Assembly: GCF_009709575.1 (NCBI RefSeq)
Contig: NZ_WIXO01000001.1
Span: 3,350,001-3,414,000, forward strand
Direction: 5' to 3'
Length of the DNA stretch: 64,000 nucleotides
From: Streptomyces taklimakanensis
GTDB lineage: Bacteria > Actinomycetota > Actinomycetes > Streptomycetales > Streptomycetaceae
Part shown: positions 35,969 through 44,742 of the stretch, piece by piece
Layout of the letters: each line of letters starts with the position of its first letter
Position numbering within the stretch: position 1 is the first letter of the stretch
Position numbers and translations under genes: made by a program
Notes under the pieces: model-generated
The model's input: the letters and a program-made list of their open reading frames with translations, nothing else
Database searches by the model: none
What the model was told of the DNA's origin: nothing

Positions 35969-36688
35969 ATGCCCACGCCCCACGGTTCCCGAGGTGCCCT
36001 GGTCTTCAGCGCTGCCGAGCTGCGTGTGCTCAGGAGCGCGCTCGCCCTCGTGCTCCACTCCGAGCGCGCACCGTTCCCGCGCGCCGGGGAGCGCGCGCCC
36101 ACGCGCGCCGAGGTGCTGCGCGAGTGCCTGGAGCTGGCCGAGGCCGTCGACGAGGCGAGCCGTGAGGCGGACCGGCTGAGGGACTTCCTCCAGGCCGACC
36201 TCGGCCGTTACCGGGCGGCGCTGCCCGGTTCGGGAACCGGGTACCTCGCCCGGTTGGAGGAGGCCCTGGCGGCCGGTTGCCCGCCGTGTCCCGCCGACGT
36301 GACGGCCCTGCGCGGGCTGTGCGCCGAACCGGTCGGGGACCGGGAGCGGCGCCGCCGCGACGGGCTGCTGAGGCTCTGCGAGGACCTGTGCGGGGCCTCC
36401 CGGCGTGCTCCGGCCTCCTCGGGGGACTCGGAGCCGCCGAGGACGCGGGAGGCCGCTCCCGGGCCCGAGGGGTCCTGTGAGGGCCGCCGGGACGGGACGG
36501 GCCGGGGGACGCCGGAGGTCGAGCGGAGTCGATCGGAGCCGGTTCCCCCGGTCCCTCCGGTCTCCCCGCATCCCGCGGGACGGGGCCGGCTGTCGGCCCT
36601 GCCGCATCCGGTTCCCACGCCCGCGGAGGTCTTCCCCGTCGGTCGGCGCGCGTCCTCCGGGCCGCGCCGACAGGCGCTGCCCGCCTGA
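35969..36688 (+). CDS. conserved hypothetical with helical N-terminal domain
   Basis: A 239-residue protein. Residues 10-125 are helical and Leu/Ala/Arg/Glu-rich (FSAAELRVLRSALALVL, LRECLELAEAVDEASREADR, YLARLEEALAAG), with Cys pairs in CPPCP and later CEDLCG. The rest is a disordered Pro/Ser/Arg tail. TACTGT (35957-35962) stands 6 nt before the ATG, suggesting a leaderless mRNA; the GTG 18 nt upstream lies inside that promoter, so ATG is preferred. I do not recognise the family; Streptomyces-restricted by impression only. Confidence 0.65.
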   Translation: MPTPHGSRGALVFSAAELRVLRSALALVLHSERAPFPRAGERAPTRAEVLRECLELAEAVDEASREADRLRDFLQADLGRYRAALPGSGTGYLARLEEALAAGCPPCPADVTALRGLCAEPVGDRERRRRDGLLRLCEDLCGASRRAPASSGDSEPPRTREAAPGPEGSCEGRRDGTGRGTPEVERSRSEPVPPVPPVSPHPAGRGRLSALPHPVPTPAEVFPVGRRASSGPRRQALPA

Positions 36689-36856
36689 CCCCGTTCGGTG
36701 ACGTCCCGGCTCCGCCGTCCGCCGACCGCCATCCGTCGACCTCGACCGTTTTCTCTCGGTTTCGACGACCCCTTCCGGTTTCGCCGGCCCCGGGCCGGGA
36801 CGGGGCCAAGGGCGCCGGTACGCTGGAATTCCGGTACTCAAGGAGGCTGATCCGGC

Positions 36857-37051
36857 ATGGAGTACATTGCCGCACTCACCCCGTCGGCGGTGATGGCCGT
36901 GGCCTTCGTCGCTCTCATCGTGACGATCGTCAGGAGCCAGGGCGGTGCCAACAAGGCCAAGGAGGACGCGGCGGTGGACGCGGCCCTCGCGCGGGCCGAG
37001 TCGGTGAAGGCGGAGGGGAGCGAAGGCCCCGACGGCCGAGCGGGCGCCTGA
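36857..37051 (+). CDS. small single-span membrane protein
   Basis: A 64-residue protein: residues 8-26 (TPSAVMAVAFVALIVTIVR) form one membrane helix, followed by a charged Lys/Glu/Ala cytoplasmic tail. AAGGAGG lies about 10 nt before the ATG and TACGCT (near 36820) may be the promoter. A strong hairpin with a T-rich tail follows. No family is recognised; clear translation signals make it a credible gene. Confidence 0.7.
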   Translation: MEYIAALTPSAVMAVAFVALIVTIVRSQGGANKAKEDAAVDAALARAESVKAEGSEGPDGRAGA

Positions 37052-37102
37052 TCCTTCGATCCCGCCGATCGGTCCCGCCGGCGGAGTCGCGGCGAGGTCC
37101 CG

Positions 37103-37150
37103 AGGAGCGCGCGCCGGGGAGTTCGCTCCTCGGCGCGCTCCTGTTTGTTT
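37103..37150 (+). terminator. terminator after the small membrane protein
   Basis: Arm aggagcgcgcgccg (37103-37116 region) pairs with cggcgcgctcct (37131-37142) with one bulged base. It is followed by gtttgttt, a rare T-rich tail in this genome, giving a near-classical intrinsic terminator. Confidence 0.75.
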
Positions 37151-37207
37151 CCTGGGTGAGCAAAACAAAGCCGTCGATACCGCTCATACGCGGCTATTGT
37201 TCTGAGT

Positions 37208-37618
37208 GTGCCCCGGCAGCTCGGAGAGTTGGAAGACGCGGTGATGACGCGGGTTTGGCAGTGGAACCGCCCGGTCACGGTGAGAGAAGTGGTCGAAGAT
37301 CTTCGGCGGGAACGGCCGATCGCGTACACGACGGTCATGACCGTAATGGACAACCTCCGTGAGAAGGGTTGGCTGCGACGCGAGCGGGAAGGCCGTGCCT
37401 ATCGATATGAGGCGGTCTCCACCCGCGCCGCCTACTCCGCCGAGCTGATGAACGAAGCGTGGTCGGCCAGTGACAACCCCGCGGCCGCCCTCGTGGCCTT
37501 CTTCGGCAAGATGTCCACGGAACAGACGGAAGCCCTGCGGGACGCGTTGCGCGTCGTACAACTCGACGGTGTGCGCCTCGAAGCCCCCGCCGAGAGCGAC
37601 GCTCCCCCGGAGCGATAG
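37208..37618 (+). CDS. BlaI/MecI/CopY-family repressor
   Basis: A 136-residue regulator with the Penicillinase_R winged helix: LGELEDAVMTRVWQWNRPVTVREVVEDL, then YTTVMTVMDNLREKGWLRR as recognition region, and a C-terminal dimerisation and cleavage helix region. No BlaR1-type protease gene is adjacent, so signal input is unknown; M56 peptidase partners can be distant. GTG at 37208 follows TATTGT (37195-37200) by 7 nt, suggesting a leaderless mRNA. The sequence before it (caaaacaaagcc) is unusually AT-rich. Confidence 0.88.
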   Translation: MPRQLGELEDAVMTRVWQWNRPVTVREVVEDLRRERPIAYTTVMTVMDNLREKGWLRREREGRAYRYEAVSTRAAYSAELMNEAWSASDNPAAALVAFFGKMSTEQTEALRDALRVVQLDGVRLEAPAESDAPPER

Positions 37619-37628
37619 CGTCCGGCGC

Positions 37629-38156
37629 ATGCCAGAAGCCGTGAGCCCCGTAAGCGAGGTCACCGTCCGCCGGGCGAGAACCGGTGATGTGCGCGCCGTG
37701 CGCCGACTCATCGACGCGTACGCGCGCGATCGCATCCTGCTCGACAAAGCGACCGTGACGCTTTATGAGGACATCCAGGAGTTCTGGGTCGCGGAACGCG
37801 ACCACGACGCCGAGGTGGTCGCCTGCGGAGCCCTCCACGTGATGTGGGAGGACCTGGCCGAGGTCCGTACGCTGGCGGTCGATCCCGCGCTCAGGGGCAC
37901 GGGTGTGGGGCATCTGGTGCTGGAGAAGCTGCTGCAGACGGCCCGCTGGCTGGGGGTGAGGCGCATTTTCTGCCTCACCTTCGAAGTGGACTTCTTCGCC
38001 CGGCACGGCTTCACCGAGATCGGTGAGACCCCCGTGGACGGGGATGTCTACAGCGAGCTGCTGCGTTCCTATGACGAAGGCGTGGCCGAGTTCCTCGGAC
38101 TCGAACGGGTGAAACCCAACACCCTGGGCAACACGCGGATGCTGCTGCACCTATGA
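37629..38156 (+). CDS. GNAT amino-acid N-acetyltransferase (short ArgA type)
   Basis: A 175-residue GNAT acetyltransferase. The acetyl-CoA site is in LRGTGVGHLVLEKLL (R-x-x-G-x-G variant, about residues 97-103), and the C-terminal FEVDFFARHGFTEIG is typical. It resembles the short N-acetylglutamate synthases of actinobacteria (as in Mycobacterium) that start arginine synthesis with acetyl-CoA and glutamate. It lies 10 nt after the BlaI-type gene, so they are likely co-transcribed. Confidence 0.85.
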   Translation: MPEAVSPVSEVTVRRARTGDVRAVRRLIDAYARDRILLDKATVTLYEDIQEFWVAERDHDAEVVACGALHVMWEDLAEVRTLAVDPALRGTGVGHLVLEKLLQTARWLGVRRIFCLTFEVDFFARHGFTEIGETPVDGDVYSELLRSYDEGVAEFLGLERVKPNTLGNTRMLLHL

Positions 38157-38229
38157 CCACCCGTCCGCTGTTCCCTATGTCCGAAAGATCCCCCCAATCC
38201 GACCGGGGAGGCCGGACAAAGGTCCCCGG

Positions 38230-38327
38230 GGGGTTTGTGTTTTCCCGTGAAAAGCGGTTTGCTTTCGTCGTCAGTATCAGTAATCGGTTTTCGATGACTG
38301 ACCACGCACGACGAATGGGAGTAACCG
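38230..38327 (+). promoter_or_regulatory. AT-rich leader/promoter of lsr2
   Basis: The 67 nt from about 38234 are close to 58% A+T by my count, against roughly 27% in the surroundings, with several T-runs (gtttgtgtttt, ggttttcg). Lsr2 binds AT-rich DNA, so this may be an autoregulatory site. GGGAG lies just before the GTG start. Confidence 0.5.
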
Positions 38328-38663
38328 GTGGCGCAGAAGGTTCAGGTCCTTCTTGTCGACGACATCGACGGCGGTGAGGCCGACGAGACCGTGACGTTCG
38401 CTCTCGACGGCAAGACCTACGAGATCGATCTCACCACCGCCAATGCGGACAAGCTCCGTGGCCTGCTGGAGCCGTACGTCAAGAACGGTCGTCGCACCGG
38501 TGGCCGTTCGGCCCGCGGCAAGGCCACCCGTTCCTCGGGAAGCGGTTCCGGTCAGGACACGGCGAAGATCCGCGCCTGGGCGAAGCAGAACGGATACGAG
38601 GTCAACGACAGGGGACGCGTTCCCGCCAACATCCGCGAGGCATACGAGAAGGCGAACGGCTGA
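38328..38663 (+). CDS. lsr2: nucleoid-associated protein Lsr2
   Basis: A 111-residue H-NS-like silencer that bridges AT-rich, often foreign DNA. The N-terminal oligomerisation domain (AQKVQVLLVDDIDGGEADETV) and C-terminal DNA-binding domain (KIRAWAKQNGYEVNDRGRVP) with the RGR minor-groove hook at about residues 98-100 are complete. A Gly/Arg/Ser linker joins them. In S. coelicolor lsr2 is close to clpC, as here. Start GTG with GGGAG 6-8 nt upstream. Confidence 0.97.
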   Translation: MAQKVQVLLVDDIDGGEADETVTFALDGKTYEIDLTTANADKLRGLLEPYVKNGRRTGGRSARGKATRSSGSGSGQDTAKIRAWAKQNGYEVNDRGRVPANIREAYEKANG

Positions 38664-38682
38664 GTCGCGCGGGAGAGCCGCA

Positions 38683-38705
38683 CGCGGTGGCGTTCCGTCG
38701 CCGCG
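38683..38705 (+). terminator. lsr2 terminator hairpin
   Basis: cgcggtggcg (38683-38692) pairs with cgtcgccgcg (38696-38705) through ten base pairs including two G-U, with a 3-nt loop, 20 nt after the lsr2 stop. Confidence 0.55.
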
Positions 38706-39049
38706 GCGCTCACCAGGCCGACCGGATCGATCCCGCACCCCTGCTCGGGGGGCCGCGGCCACACGGCGGCCTCCCGGGGCGTCCGCGCGGTCGCCGGCTC
38801 CCGGGCGACCGCGCCGGTGCGGCGGAGCCCGTCCCGCCTCCTCCGGCGCGTTCGGAGGCGCCCGGGACGGCCGGCGCGCCCGACGGATGCGAGGCGGTTC
38901 GGGAGCGGACGCGGCGCGGACGACGGAAGCGCCGTGTACGTCATGTACGGAACAACTGTCGAACTCCGACCCGGTCACCCAGGGCACCCGTTCGCCACTC
39001 CGTGTGTCGACCGGTCCGTTGGAGCGGGTGCGATGCCTCACGCAAGAGT

Positions 39050-39063
39050 GTTCGCCAGTAGCG
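39050..39063 (+). promoter_or_regulatory. ClgR-box match 1 upstream of clpC
   Basis: The sequence gttcgc-cagta-gcg fits the GTTCGC-N5-GCG motif described for ClgR, activator of clp and lon genes in Streptomyces. It is 387 nt upstream of the clpC start. Confidence 0.5.
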
Positions 39064-39190
39064 GATGCCCCCACCCCGTCCGGCATGGACCGCCGGTGTC
39101 GCGGGGTAAGAAGTCGGTGAAGAAATCCCACGTGGAACGGGGGTGCGGCACCGGCGATGGAGCGGTGGACGGACGTGTCGGCCAAGGGGC

Positions 39191-39204
39191 GTTCGCCGTC
39201 GGCG
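39191..39204 (+). promoter_or_regulatory. ClgR-box match 2 upstream of clpC
   Basis: The sequence gttcgc-cgtcg-gcg fits the same motif and is 246 nt upstream of clpC, closer to the likely TAAGCT promoter at 39383. Confidence 0.6.
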
Positions 39205-39449
39205 TAGTGGAAGCGGGCGGATATGTCTGGCCTGCGGGAACATCGTCTCGCACCATCGGGTTGGAACTGTTGTCGGCTGTTCGGGACGAGGGCGGTGAAG
39301 ACCGAGTCCTCATCCCCCGCCAGCGCGGGAGCGATCCGGACGGGTGTCGGCAGTTGGAATGAGCGGTCCCCGCTTGCGGGACTAAGCTGCGGAAGGACAG
39401 GGAGGGGACCGACCCCTTACTGCCTGACCGCTCTGAGGAGCGATTAACG

Positions 39450-41975
39450 ATGTTCGAGAGGTTCACCGACCGCGCGCGGCGGGTTGTCGTCCTGGCTCAG
39501 GAAGAAGCCCGGATGCTCAACCACAACTACATCGGCACCGAGCACATCCTCCTGGGCCTGATCCACGAGGGTGAGGGTGTCGCCGCTAAGGCCCTGGAGA
39601 GCCTCGGGATTTCGCTCGAGGCGGTCCGCCAGCAGGTGGAGGAGATCATCGGTCAGGGCCAGCAGGCCCCGTCCGGTCACATCCCCTTCACCCCCCGTGC
39701 CAAGAAGGTCCTGGAGCTGTCGCTCCGCGAGGCCCTTCAGCTCGGCCACAACTACATCGGCACCGAGCACATCCTGCTGGGCCTGATCCGCGAGGGCGAG
39801 GGCGTCGCCGCCCAGGTCCTCGTGAAGCTCGGCGCCGACCTCAACCGGGTGCGGCAGCAGGTCATCCAGCTGCTCTCCGGCTACTCGGGAGGCAAGGAGA
39901 CCGCCACCGCCGGCGGCCCCGCCGAGGGCACCCCCTCGACCTCCCTGGTGCTGGACCAGTTCGGCCGCAACCTCACCCAGGCCGCTCGGGAGTCCAAGCT
40001 CGACCCGGTCATCGGGCGCGAGAAGGAGATCGAGCGGGTCATGCAGGTGCTGTCCCGCCGCACCAAGAACAACCCGGTCCTCATCGGCGAGCCCGGCGTC
40101 GGCAAGACGGCGGTCGTCGAGGGACTGGCCCAGGCCATCGTCAAGGGCGAGGTGCCCGAGACGCTGAAGGACAAGCACCTCTACACCCTGGACCTGGGCG
40201 CCCTGGTCGCCGGGTCCCGGTACCGCGGCGACTTCGAGGAGCGCCTGAAGAAGGTGCTCAAGGAGATCCGCACCCGCGGCGACATCATCCTGTTCATCGA
40301 CGAGCTCCACACCCTGGTGGGTGCGGGTGCCGCCGAGGGCGCGATCGACGCCGCCAGCATCCTCAAGCCGATGCTGGCCCGCGGGGAACTCCAGACCATC
40401 GGCGCGACGACGCTCGACGAGTACCGCAAGCACCTGGAGAAGGACGCGGCCCTGGAGCGCCGCTTCCAGCCCATCCAGGTGGCCGAGCCGTCGCTGCCGC
40501 ACACCATCGAGATCCTCAAGGGGCTGCGCGACCGCTACGAGGCGCACCACCGGGTGTCCATCACGGACGCCGCCCTGGTGGCCGCCGCGCAGCTCGCCGA
40601 CCGGTACATCTCCGACCGCTTCCTGCCGGACAAGGCGATCGACCTGATCGACGAGGCCGGATCCCGGATGCGCATCCGCCGGATGACCGCTCCGCCGGAC
40701 CTGCGCGAGTTCGACGAGAAGATCGCGAACGTGCGCCGGGAGAAGGAGTCCGCGATCGACTCGCAGGACTTCGAGAAGGCCGCCTCGCTCCGCGACACCG
40801 AGAAGCAGCTCCTGGCGGCCAAGGCCAAGCGGGAGAAGGAGTGGAAGGCCGGCGACATGGACGTCGTCGCCGAGGTGGACGAGGAGCTGATCGCCGAGGT
40901 CCTGGCCACGGCCACGGGCATCCCGGTCTTCAAGCTCACCGAGGAGGAGTCCTCGCGCCTGCTCCGCATGGAGGACGAGCTGCACAAGCGCGTCATCGGG
41001 CAGGAGGACGCCATCAAGGCGCTGTCCCAGGCCATCCGCCGCACGCGGGCCGGCCTGAAGGACCCCAAGCGTCCCGGTGGCTCGTTCATCTTCGCCGGCC
41101 CGTCCGGCGTCGGTAAGACCGAGCTGTCCAAGACCCTGGCCGAGTTCCTCTTCGGGGACGAGGACGCGCTGATCTCCCTCGACATGTCGGAGTTCAGCGA
41201 GAAGCACACCGTCTCGCGGCTGTTCGGCTCGCCTCCCGGCTACGTCGGGTACGAGGAGGGCGGCCAGCTCACCGAGAAGGTGCGCCGCAAGCCGTTCTCG
41301 GTCGTCCTGTTCGACGAGGTCGAGAAGGCCCACCCGGACATCTTCAACTCGCTGCTCCAGATCCTGGAGGACGGTCGCCTGACCGACTCCCAGGGCCGGG
41401 TCGTGGACTTCAAGAACACCGTCATCATCATGACGACGAACCTCGGCACCCGGGACATCTCCAAGGGCTTCAACCTGGGCTTCGCCGCCCAGGGCGACGT
41501 CCGCACCGGGTACGAGCGGATGAAGGCGAAGGTCAACGAGGAGCTCAAGCAGCACTTCCGGCCGGAGTTCCTCAACCGTGTCGACGACACGGTGGTCTTC
41601 CACCAGCTCACCGAGGACGACATCATCCGGATCGTCGACCTGATGATCGCCAAGGTGGACGAGCGGCTGAAGGACCGCGACATGGGCATCGAGCTCAGCG
41701 GTGACGCCAAGAAGCTGCTCGCCAAGCGGGGCTACGACCCCGTCCTGGGCGCCCGGCCGCTGCGCCGGACGATCCAGCGGGAGATCGAGGACGTGCTGTC
41801 GGAGAAGATCCTCTTCGGCGAGCTGCGCCCCGGTCACATCGTGGTCGTCGACACCGAGGGCGAGGGCGAGGAGAAGAAGTTCACCTTCCGCGGCGAGGAG
41901 AAGTCGGCCCTGCCGGACGCCCCTCCGGTGGAGTCGGCGGCGGGCGGCGGCCCGAACCTCTCCAAGGACGTGTGA
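39450..41975 (+). CDS. clpC: ATP-dependent Clp protease ATPase subunit ClpC
   Basis: An 841-residue AAA+ unfoldase feeding the ClpP peptidase. The N-domain repeats (twice [14 protein letters not shown]) bind adaptors; D1 Walker A GEPGVGKT at about residue 211, the UVR/M coiled-coil region near 420-470 ([20 protein letters not shown]), D2 Walker A GPSGVGKT near 550, and pore loop GYVGYEEGG follow. The C-terminus is a short acidic tail. GAGGAGCG lies upstream of the ATG. ClpC is probably essential or near-essential here, as in other actinobacteria. Confidence 0.97.
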   Translation: MFERFTDRARRVVVLAQEEARMLNHNYIGTEHILLGLIHEGEGVAAKALESLGISLEAVRQQVEEIIGQGQQAPSGHIPFTPRAKKVLELSLREALQLGHNYIGTEHILLGLIREGEGVAAQVLVKLGADLNRVRQQVIQLLSGYSGGKETATAGGPAEGTPSTSLVLDQFGRNLTQAARESKLDPVIGREKEIERVMQVLSRRTKNNPVLIGEPGVGKTAVVEGLAQAIVKGEVPETLKDKHLYTLDLGALVAGSRYRGDFEERLKKVLKEIRTRGDIILFIDELHTLVGAGAAEGAIDAASILKPMLARGELQTIGATTLDEYRKHLEKDAALERRFQPIQVAEPSLPHTIEILKGLRDRYEAHHRVSITDAALVAAAQLADRYISDRFLPDKAIDLIDEAGSRMRIRRMTAPPDLREFDEKIANVRREKESAIDSQDFEKAASLRDTEKQLLAAKAKREKEWKAGDMDVVAEVDEELIAEVLATATGIPVFKLTEEESSRLLRMEDELHKRVIGQEDAIKALSQAIRRTRAGLKDPKRPGGSFIFAGPSGVGKTELSKTLAEFLFGDEDALISLDMSEFSEKHTVSRLFGSPPGYVGYEEGGQLTEKVRRKPFSVVLFDEVEKAHPDIFNSLLQILEDGRLTDSQGRVVDFKNTVIIMTTNLGTRDISKGFNLGFAAQGDVRTGYERMKAKVNEELKQHFRPEFLNRVDDTVVFHQLTEDDIIRIVDLMIAKVDERLKDRDMGIELSGDAKKLLAKRGYDPVLGARPLRRTIQREIEDVLSEKILFGELRPGHIVVVDTEGEGEEKKFTFRGEEKSALPDAPPVESAAGGGPNLSKDV

Positions 41976-42015
41976 TCCGCGCTCGTCGCCGGTAGGCGAG
42001 CACCGAGCCACATGA

Positions 42016-42051
42016 CGCGGCCCGGGACCGTTCCGACGGTCCCGGGCCGCG
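42016..42051. terminator. bidirectional terminator between clpC and NACHT gene
   Basis: A perfect 16-bp stem (42016-42031 with 42036-42051) with a tccg loop lies between convergent genes, 41 nt after the clpC stop. Confidence 0.85.
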
Positions 42052-42069
42052 GGCGTGTGCGCCGCCCGC

Positions 42070-44634
42070 TCAGCGGGTGATGATCCGAATGCCTTCCGGT
42101 ACCCCGCTCACCCGGGGCAGTCGAGGGTTCACCCGGAGGGCGCGCAACCGCGGGAAGGCGCTCAGCCATCCCATGTCCACCCCGAGGTCGTAGGCGAGCC
42201 ACAGGTGCGTCAGCCTCTCCCGCACCACCTCCCCGAGGAGTTCCCCGGGGGTGAAGCGCCCCGCGATCTGGAGCTGGTCCCGGCCGCCCAGATCCCGCAG
42301 CGCCCGTAGCTCGGAGAGGTCGGAGACGGGGAAGTACAGCCCCTCCTCGCCGAGGTGGGCGATGACCTCGCGGGCGTAGCGGTCGGTGTCGAAGTTCCGC
42401 CACGCCCGTGCGAGCTCCGCCCGCACCCTCAGCGACGACCGGTCCCGCAGCCGTACCAGGTAGTCGACGGCCGCCTCGTCCCGCACCCGCGTCGCGGTGA
42501 CCGCGAGCAGGTACGCCTTGTCGTCCGGGACGTCCTCCGGATCGGGCAGCAGCTCCAGCACGATCGGCCCGATCCACCCCAGGTTGCGGGCGCCCAGCGG
42601 ATCGGTGGGGTTGACGATCTTCTCGGTGCGGTCGCGCACCAGCTTCCGCGTCGCCGGATCGAGTTCGGTGACGTGCTCCAGACAGGCGGCGGCCATCAGC
42701 CGGCGGTGCTTGGTCTCGGAGGTCTTCAGGTGCCCGCAGGGCGCCAGCAGACGGCCGATGAAACGCGCGCACTCGTCGGGCCGGGCGTGGGCGGCGGCCA
42801 TGCGGACGACCTCCTCCCACCTCGCCTCGTGGGCGTGGTCCACCAGGTCCTCGAACCCGCCGCGCGCCACGATCTCCTTGGCGCTCAGGTAGTCCTGGAA
42901 GGTCCGGTGCACGAACTCGACCCTGCCGTCGTCCGACTCGCGCAGCAGTCCGGTGCGGTGCAGCAGATGTCCGAAGATCTTCTCCGCGTCCCCCTGCCCG
43001 TGGGCGGCCGGGATGGCCGGCAGGTGGGAGTCGAGCACGGCGACGGCCGTCTCCCGCTCCAGCTCCGTGCGGTCCTCGGACAACATCCGGTGGGCGAGCT
43101 TCTGCAGCAGCCGCTCGCGCGGTGCGCGCTGCAGCTCGACGTTGTCGGCGTGCAGTACGTCGCGCTCCGGGTCGCGGCGCTGGAGCAGCATGTCCATGGC
43201 CGCGTCGTACAGTTCCCTGCGGCCCTGCGGGAGCGTCCCGGCGCGGTCCCTGTTCAGTGCGCAGATCAGGCCGCACATCAGCGGATTGGTCGCCAGCCGG
43301 CGCAGCTCCCGGTAGACCCGTACCGAGTGCAGCAGCCGCCGCTCGTAGCCGGCCAGCCGGTCGTGGTCCCCGCCGTCGTCGTGCCGGGCCGCCCGGTGCC
43401 AGTGGCGGATGAACTCGGCCACCTGGTCGCGGCTCATCGGGGCCAGCATCAGCTCGCCGAACCCCTCCCGCGCCAGCCAGTCGGGCTCGACGGCCGACGG
43501 CCGGGAGGTGACCAGGCAGACCGTGCCGGGATGGATGTGCAGCAGCCTGCGCAGTCCTGCCCGCAACTCCTCCCTCCGCGCCTCGGGGGCCTCGTCGATC
43601 CCGTCCACCAGCAGCAGCGCCCGCCCTTCGACCAGCACGCGGACGGCCCAACCGGGGGGCTCGTCGACCGACGGCCGGCACCGTCCGACGGTCAGGAACT
43701 CCTCGGGCGCCGGGAAGCCCTCGCGCGCGAAGCGCCGCACGGGCAGCACGAAGGGCACCCGGCCGCGCAGGGTGGCCGGCTCTCCGGGCAGTTCGTTCCG
43801 CGCGGTCGTCACGGCCAGCCACTGCACCAGCGTGGTCTTGCCCGCCCCCGCCACACCGCGCAGCAGCACCCGCTCCTGCCCGGCCAGGGCCCGGTCGGCC
43901 GGCAGGGCCGGCTGTCCGGAGGAGCCCTCGACGGGGGTGGCGAACTCGGCGCTCAGACTCAGGTAGGTGCTGTCCAGGGGCCAGCTTCCGGGGGCGTTGG
44001 GCAGGTCGATGCCGTGGATCGTCAGCCGGTTGTACCGCGCCACGAGCGCGGCCGCGTACGCCTCCTCGAACGCCAGGTCCTCCGGGGAGGGGCGGGAGCG
44101 GCGTACGGCGTCGGCGTCGTTGAGGTCGATGAGCTGCCGGATGCGGTGGCTCTGCTCGGCCAGTCGGCCGGCGACGTACGGCGAGCGCCGGATCAGGAAG
44201 TGGAGGATGTGCAGGCAGACGTTGTCCAGCAACTGGTCGTGGAACCAGGCCTGCTCGCCGCTCAGTTCCCGGTCCGCGCCGGGGACGGCCCGGCGTAACC
44301 TCCGGGCGCAGTCCTGCGGTCCCATGCGGACGGCCGCCACGTCGTCGAGGTCCAGCTCGCCGAGGGCGACCAGGGCCCGTCCCAGGACCAGGGCCACGGG
44401 CTCGTCGGCGGGCTCGTCGGCGGCCCTCTCCGAGGCCCCGCCCCCACGGGCGAGTCGCACCAGCTCCCGGGCGATCCGCGTCACGTCGCCGTACGTCCGC
44501 TCGGGCCGCACGCCCCGGAAGGACACCAGGGACGCGATCAACCGGGGGCCGTCGTGGGCCGGAGGGAGGTCGGCGAACAACTCGCGGACCAGGGGAGCGG
44601 CGACGTTCGAAGCGATCCGTGCGACGGTGTCCAT
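42070..44634 (-). CDS. NACHT-domain NTPase 1
   Basis: An 854-residue STAND-class NTPase. Residues 1-240 are a helical N-terminal region (FRGVRPERTYGDVTRIARELVRL; HDQLLDNVCLHILHFLIRR). The NACHT core has Walker A GVAGAGKTT (Lys266), Walker B LLLVDGIDE (343-348), SRPSAVEPDWL as sensor 1, and the winged-helix VHRTFQDYLSAKE. Helical repeats follow, then a Leu-rich tail (LTHLWLAYDLGVDMGWLSAF, LRALRVNPRLP). Bacterial NACHT proteins can act as NLR-like antiphage sensors; no effector domain is obvious at the N-terminus. A TAGGCT at 44709-44714 may give it its own promoter. Colinear paralogue of the next gene. Confidence 0.85.
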   Translation of the reverse strand: MDTVARIASNVAAPLVRELFADLPPAHDGPRLIASLVSFRGVRPERTYGDVTRIARELVRLARGGGASERAADEPADEPVALVLGRALVALGELDLDDVAAVRMGPQDCARRLRRAVPGADRELSGEQAWFHDQLLDNVCLHILHFLIRRSPYVAGRLAEQSHRIRQLIDLNDADAVRRSRPSPEDLAFEEAYAAALVARYNRLTIHGIDLPNAPGSWPLDSTYLSLSAEFATPVEGSSGQPALPADRALAGQERVLLRGVAGAGKTTLVQWLAVTTARNELPGEPATLRGRVPFVLPVRRFAREGFPAPEEFLTVGRCRPSVDEPPGWAVRVLVEGRALLLVDGIDEAPEARREELRAGLRRLLHIHPGTVCLVTSRPSAVEPDWLAREGFGELMLAPMSRDQVAEFIRHWHRAARHDDGGDHDRLAGYERRLLHSVRVYRELRRLATNPLMCGLICALNRDRAGTLPQGRRELYDAAMDMLLQRRDPERDVLHADNVELQRAPRERLLQKLAHRMLSEDRTELERETAVAVLDSHLPAIPAAHGQGDAEKIFGHLLHRTGLLRESDDGRVEFVHRTFQDYLSAKEIVARGGFEDLVDHAHEARWEEVVRMAAAHARPDECARFIGRLLAPCGHLKTSETKHRRLMAAACLEHVTELDPATRKLVRDRTEKIVNPTDPLGARNLGWIGPIVLELLPDPEDVPDDKAYLLAVTATRVRDEAAVDYLVRLRDRSSLRVRAELARAWRNFDTDRYAREVIAHLGEEGLYFPVSDLSELRALRDLGGRDQLQIAGRFTPGELLGEVVRERLTHLWLAYDLGVDMGWLSAFPRLRALRVNPRLPRVSGVPEGIRIITR

Positions 44635-44742
44635 CCGGCCCCCCGATGGCCCTGCGGTGTGCGGCGGCGTGACGGGCGGCGGTCGGCCGTCCCTCGACCC
44701 GGCCTCCCAGCCTAGGACAACTCGGCCCCCCGGAGAGAGGAT

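Larger units (their letters stand above)
38706..39449. other. 0.74-kb gene-poor region between lsr2 and clpC
   Basis: No convincing gene is seen. The longest candidate on the plus strand, with an ATG at 39033 and stop at 39362 (109 codons), lacks a ribosome site and has relaxed third-position composition, unlike its neighbours. The region from about 38935 is less G+C-rich. It holds two GTTCGC-N5-GCG sites, a TAAGCT -10-like box at 39383-39388 and GAGGAGCG before clpC. It most likely serves as the clpC control region, possibly with a decayed gene. Confidence 0.5.

Noticed and set aside
38687..39061. 124-codon plus-strand frame after lsr2
   Set aside because: Starts inside the lsr2 terminator hairpin, no ribosome site, Arg/Pro-rich translation with no recognisable domain.
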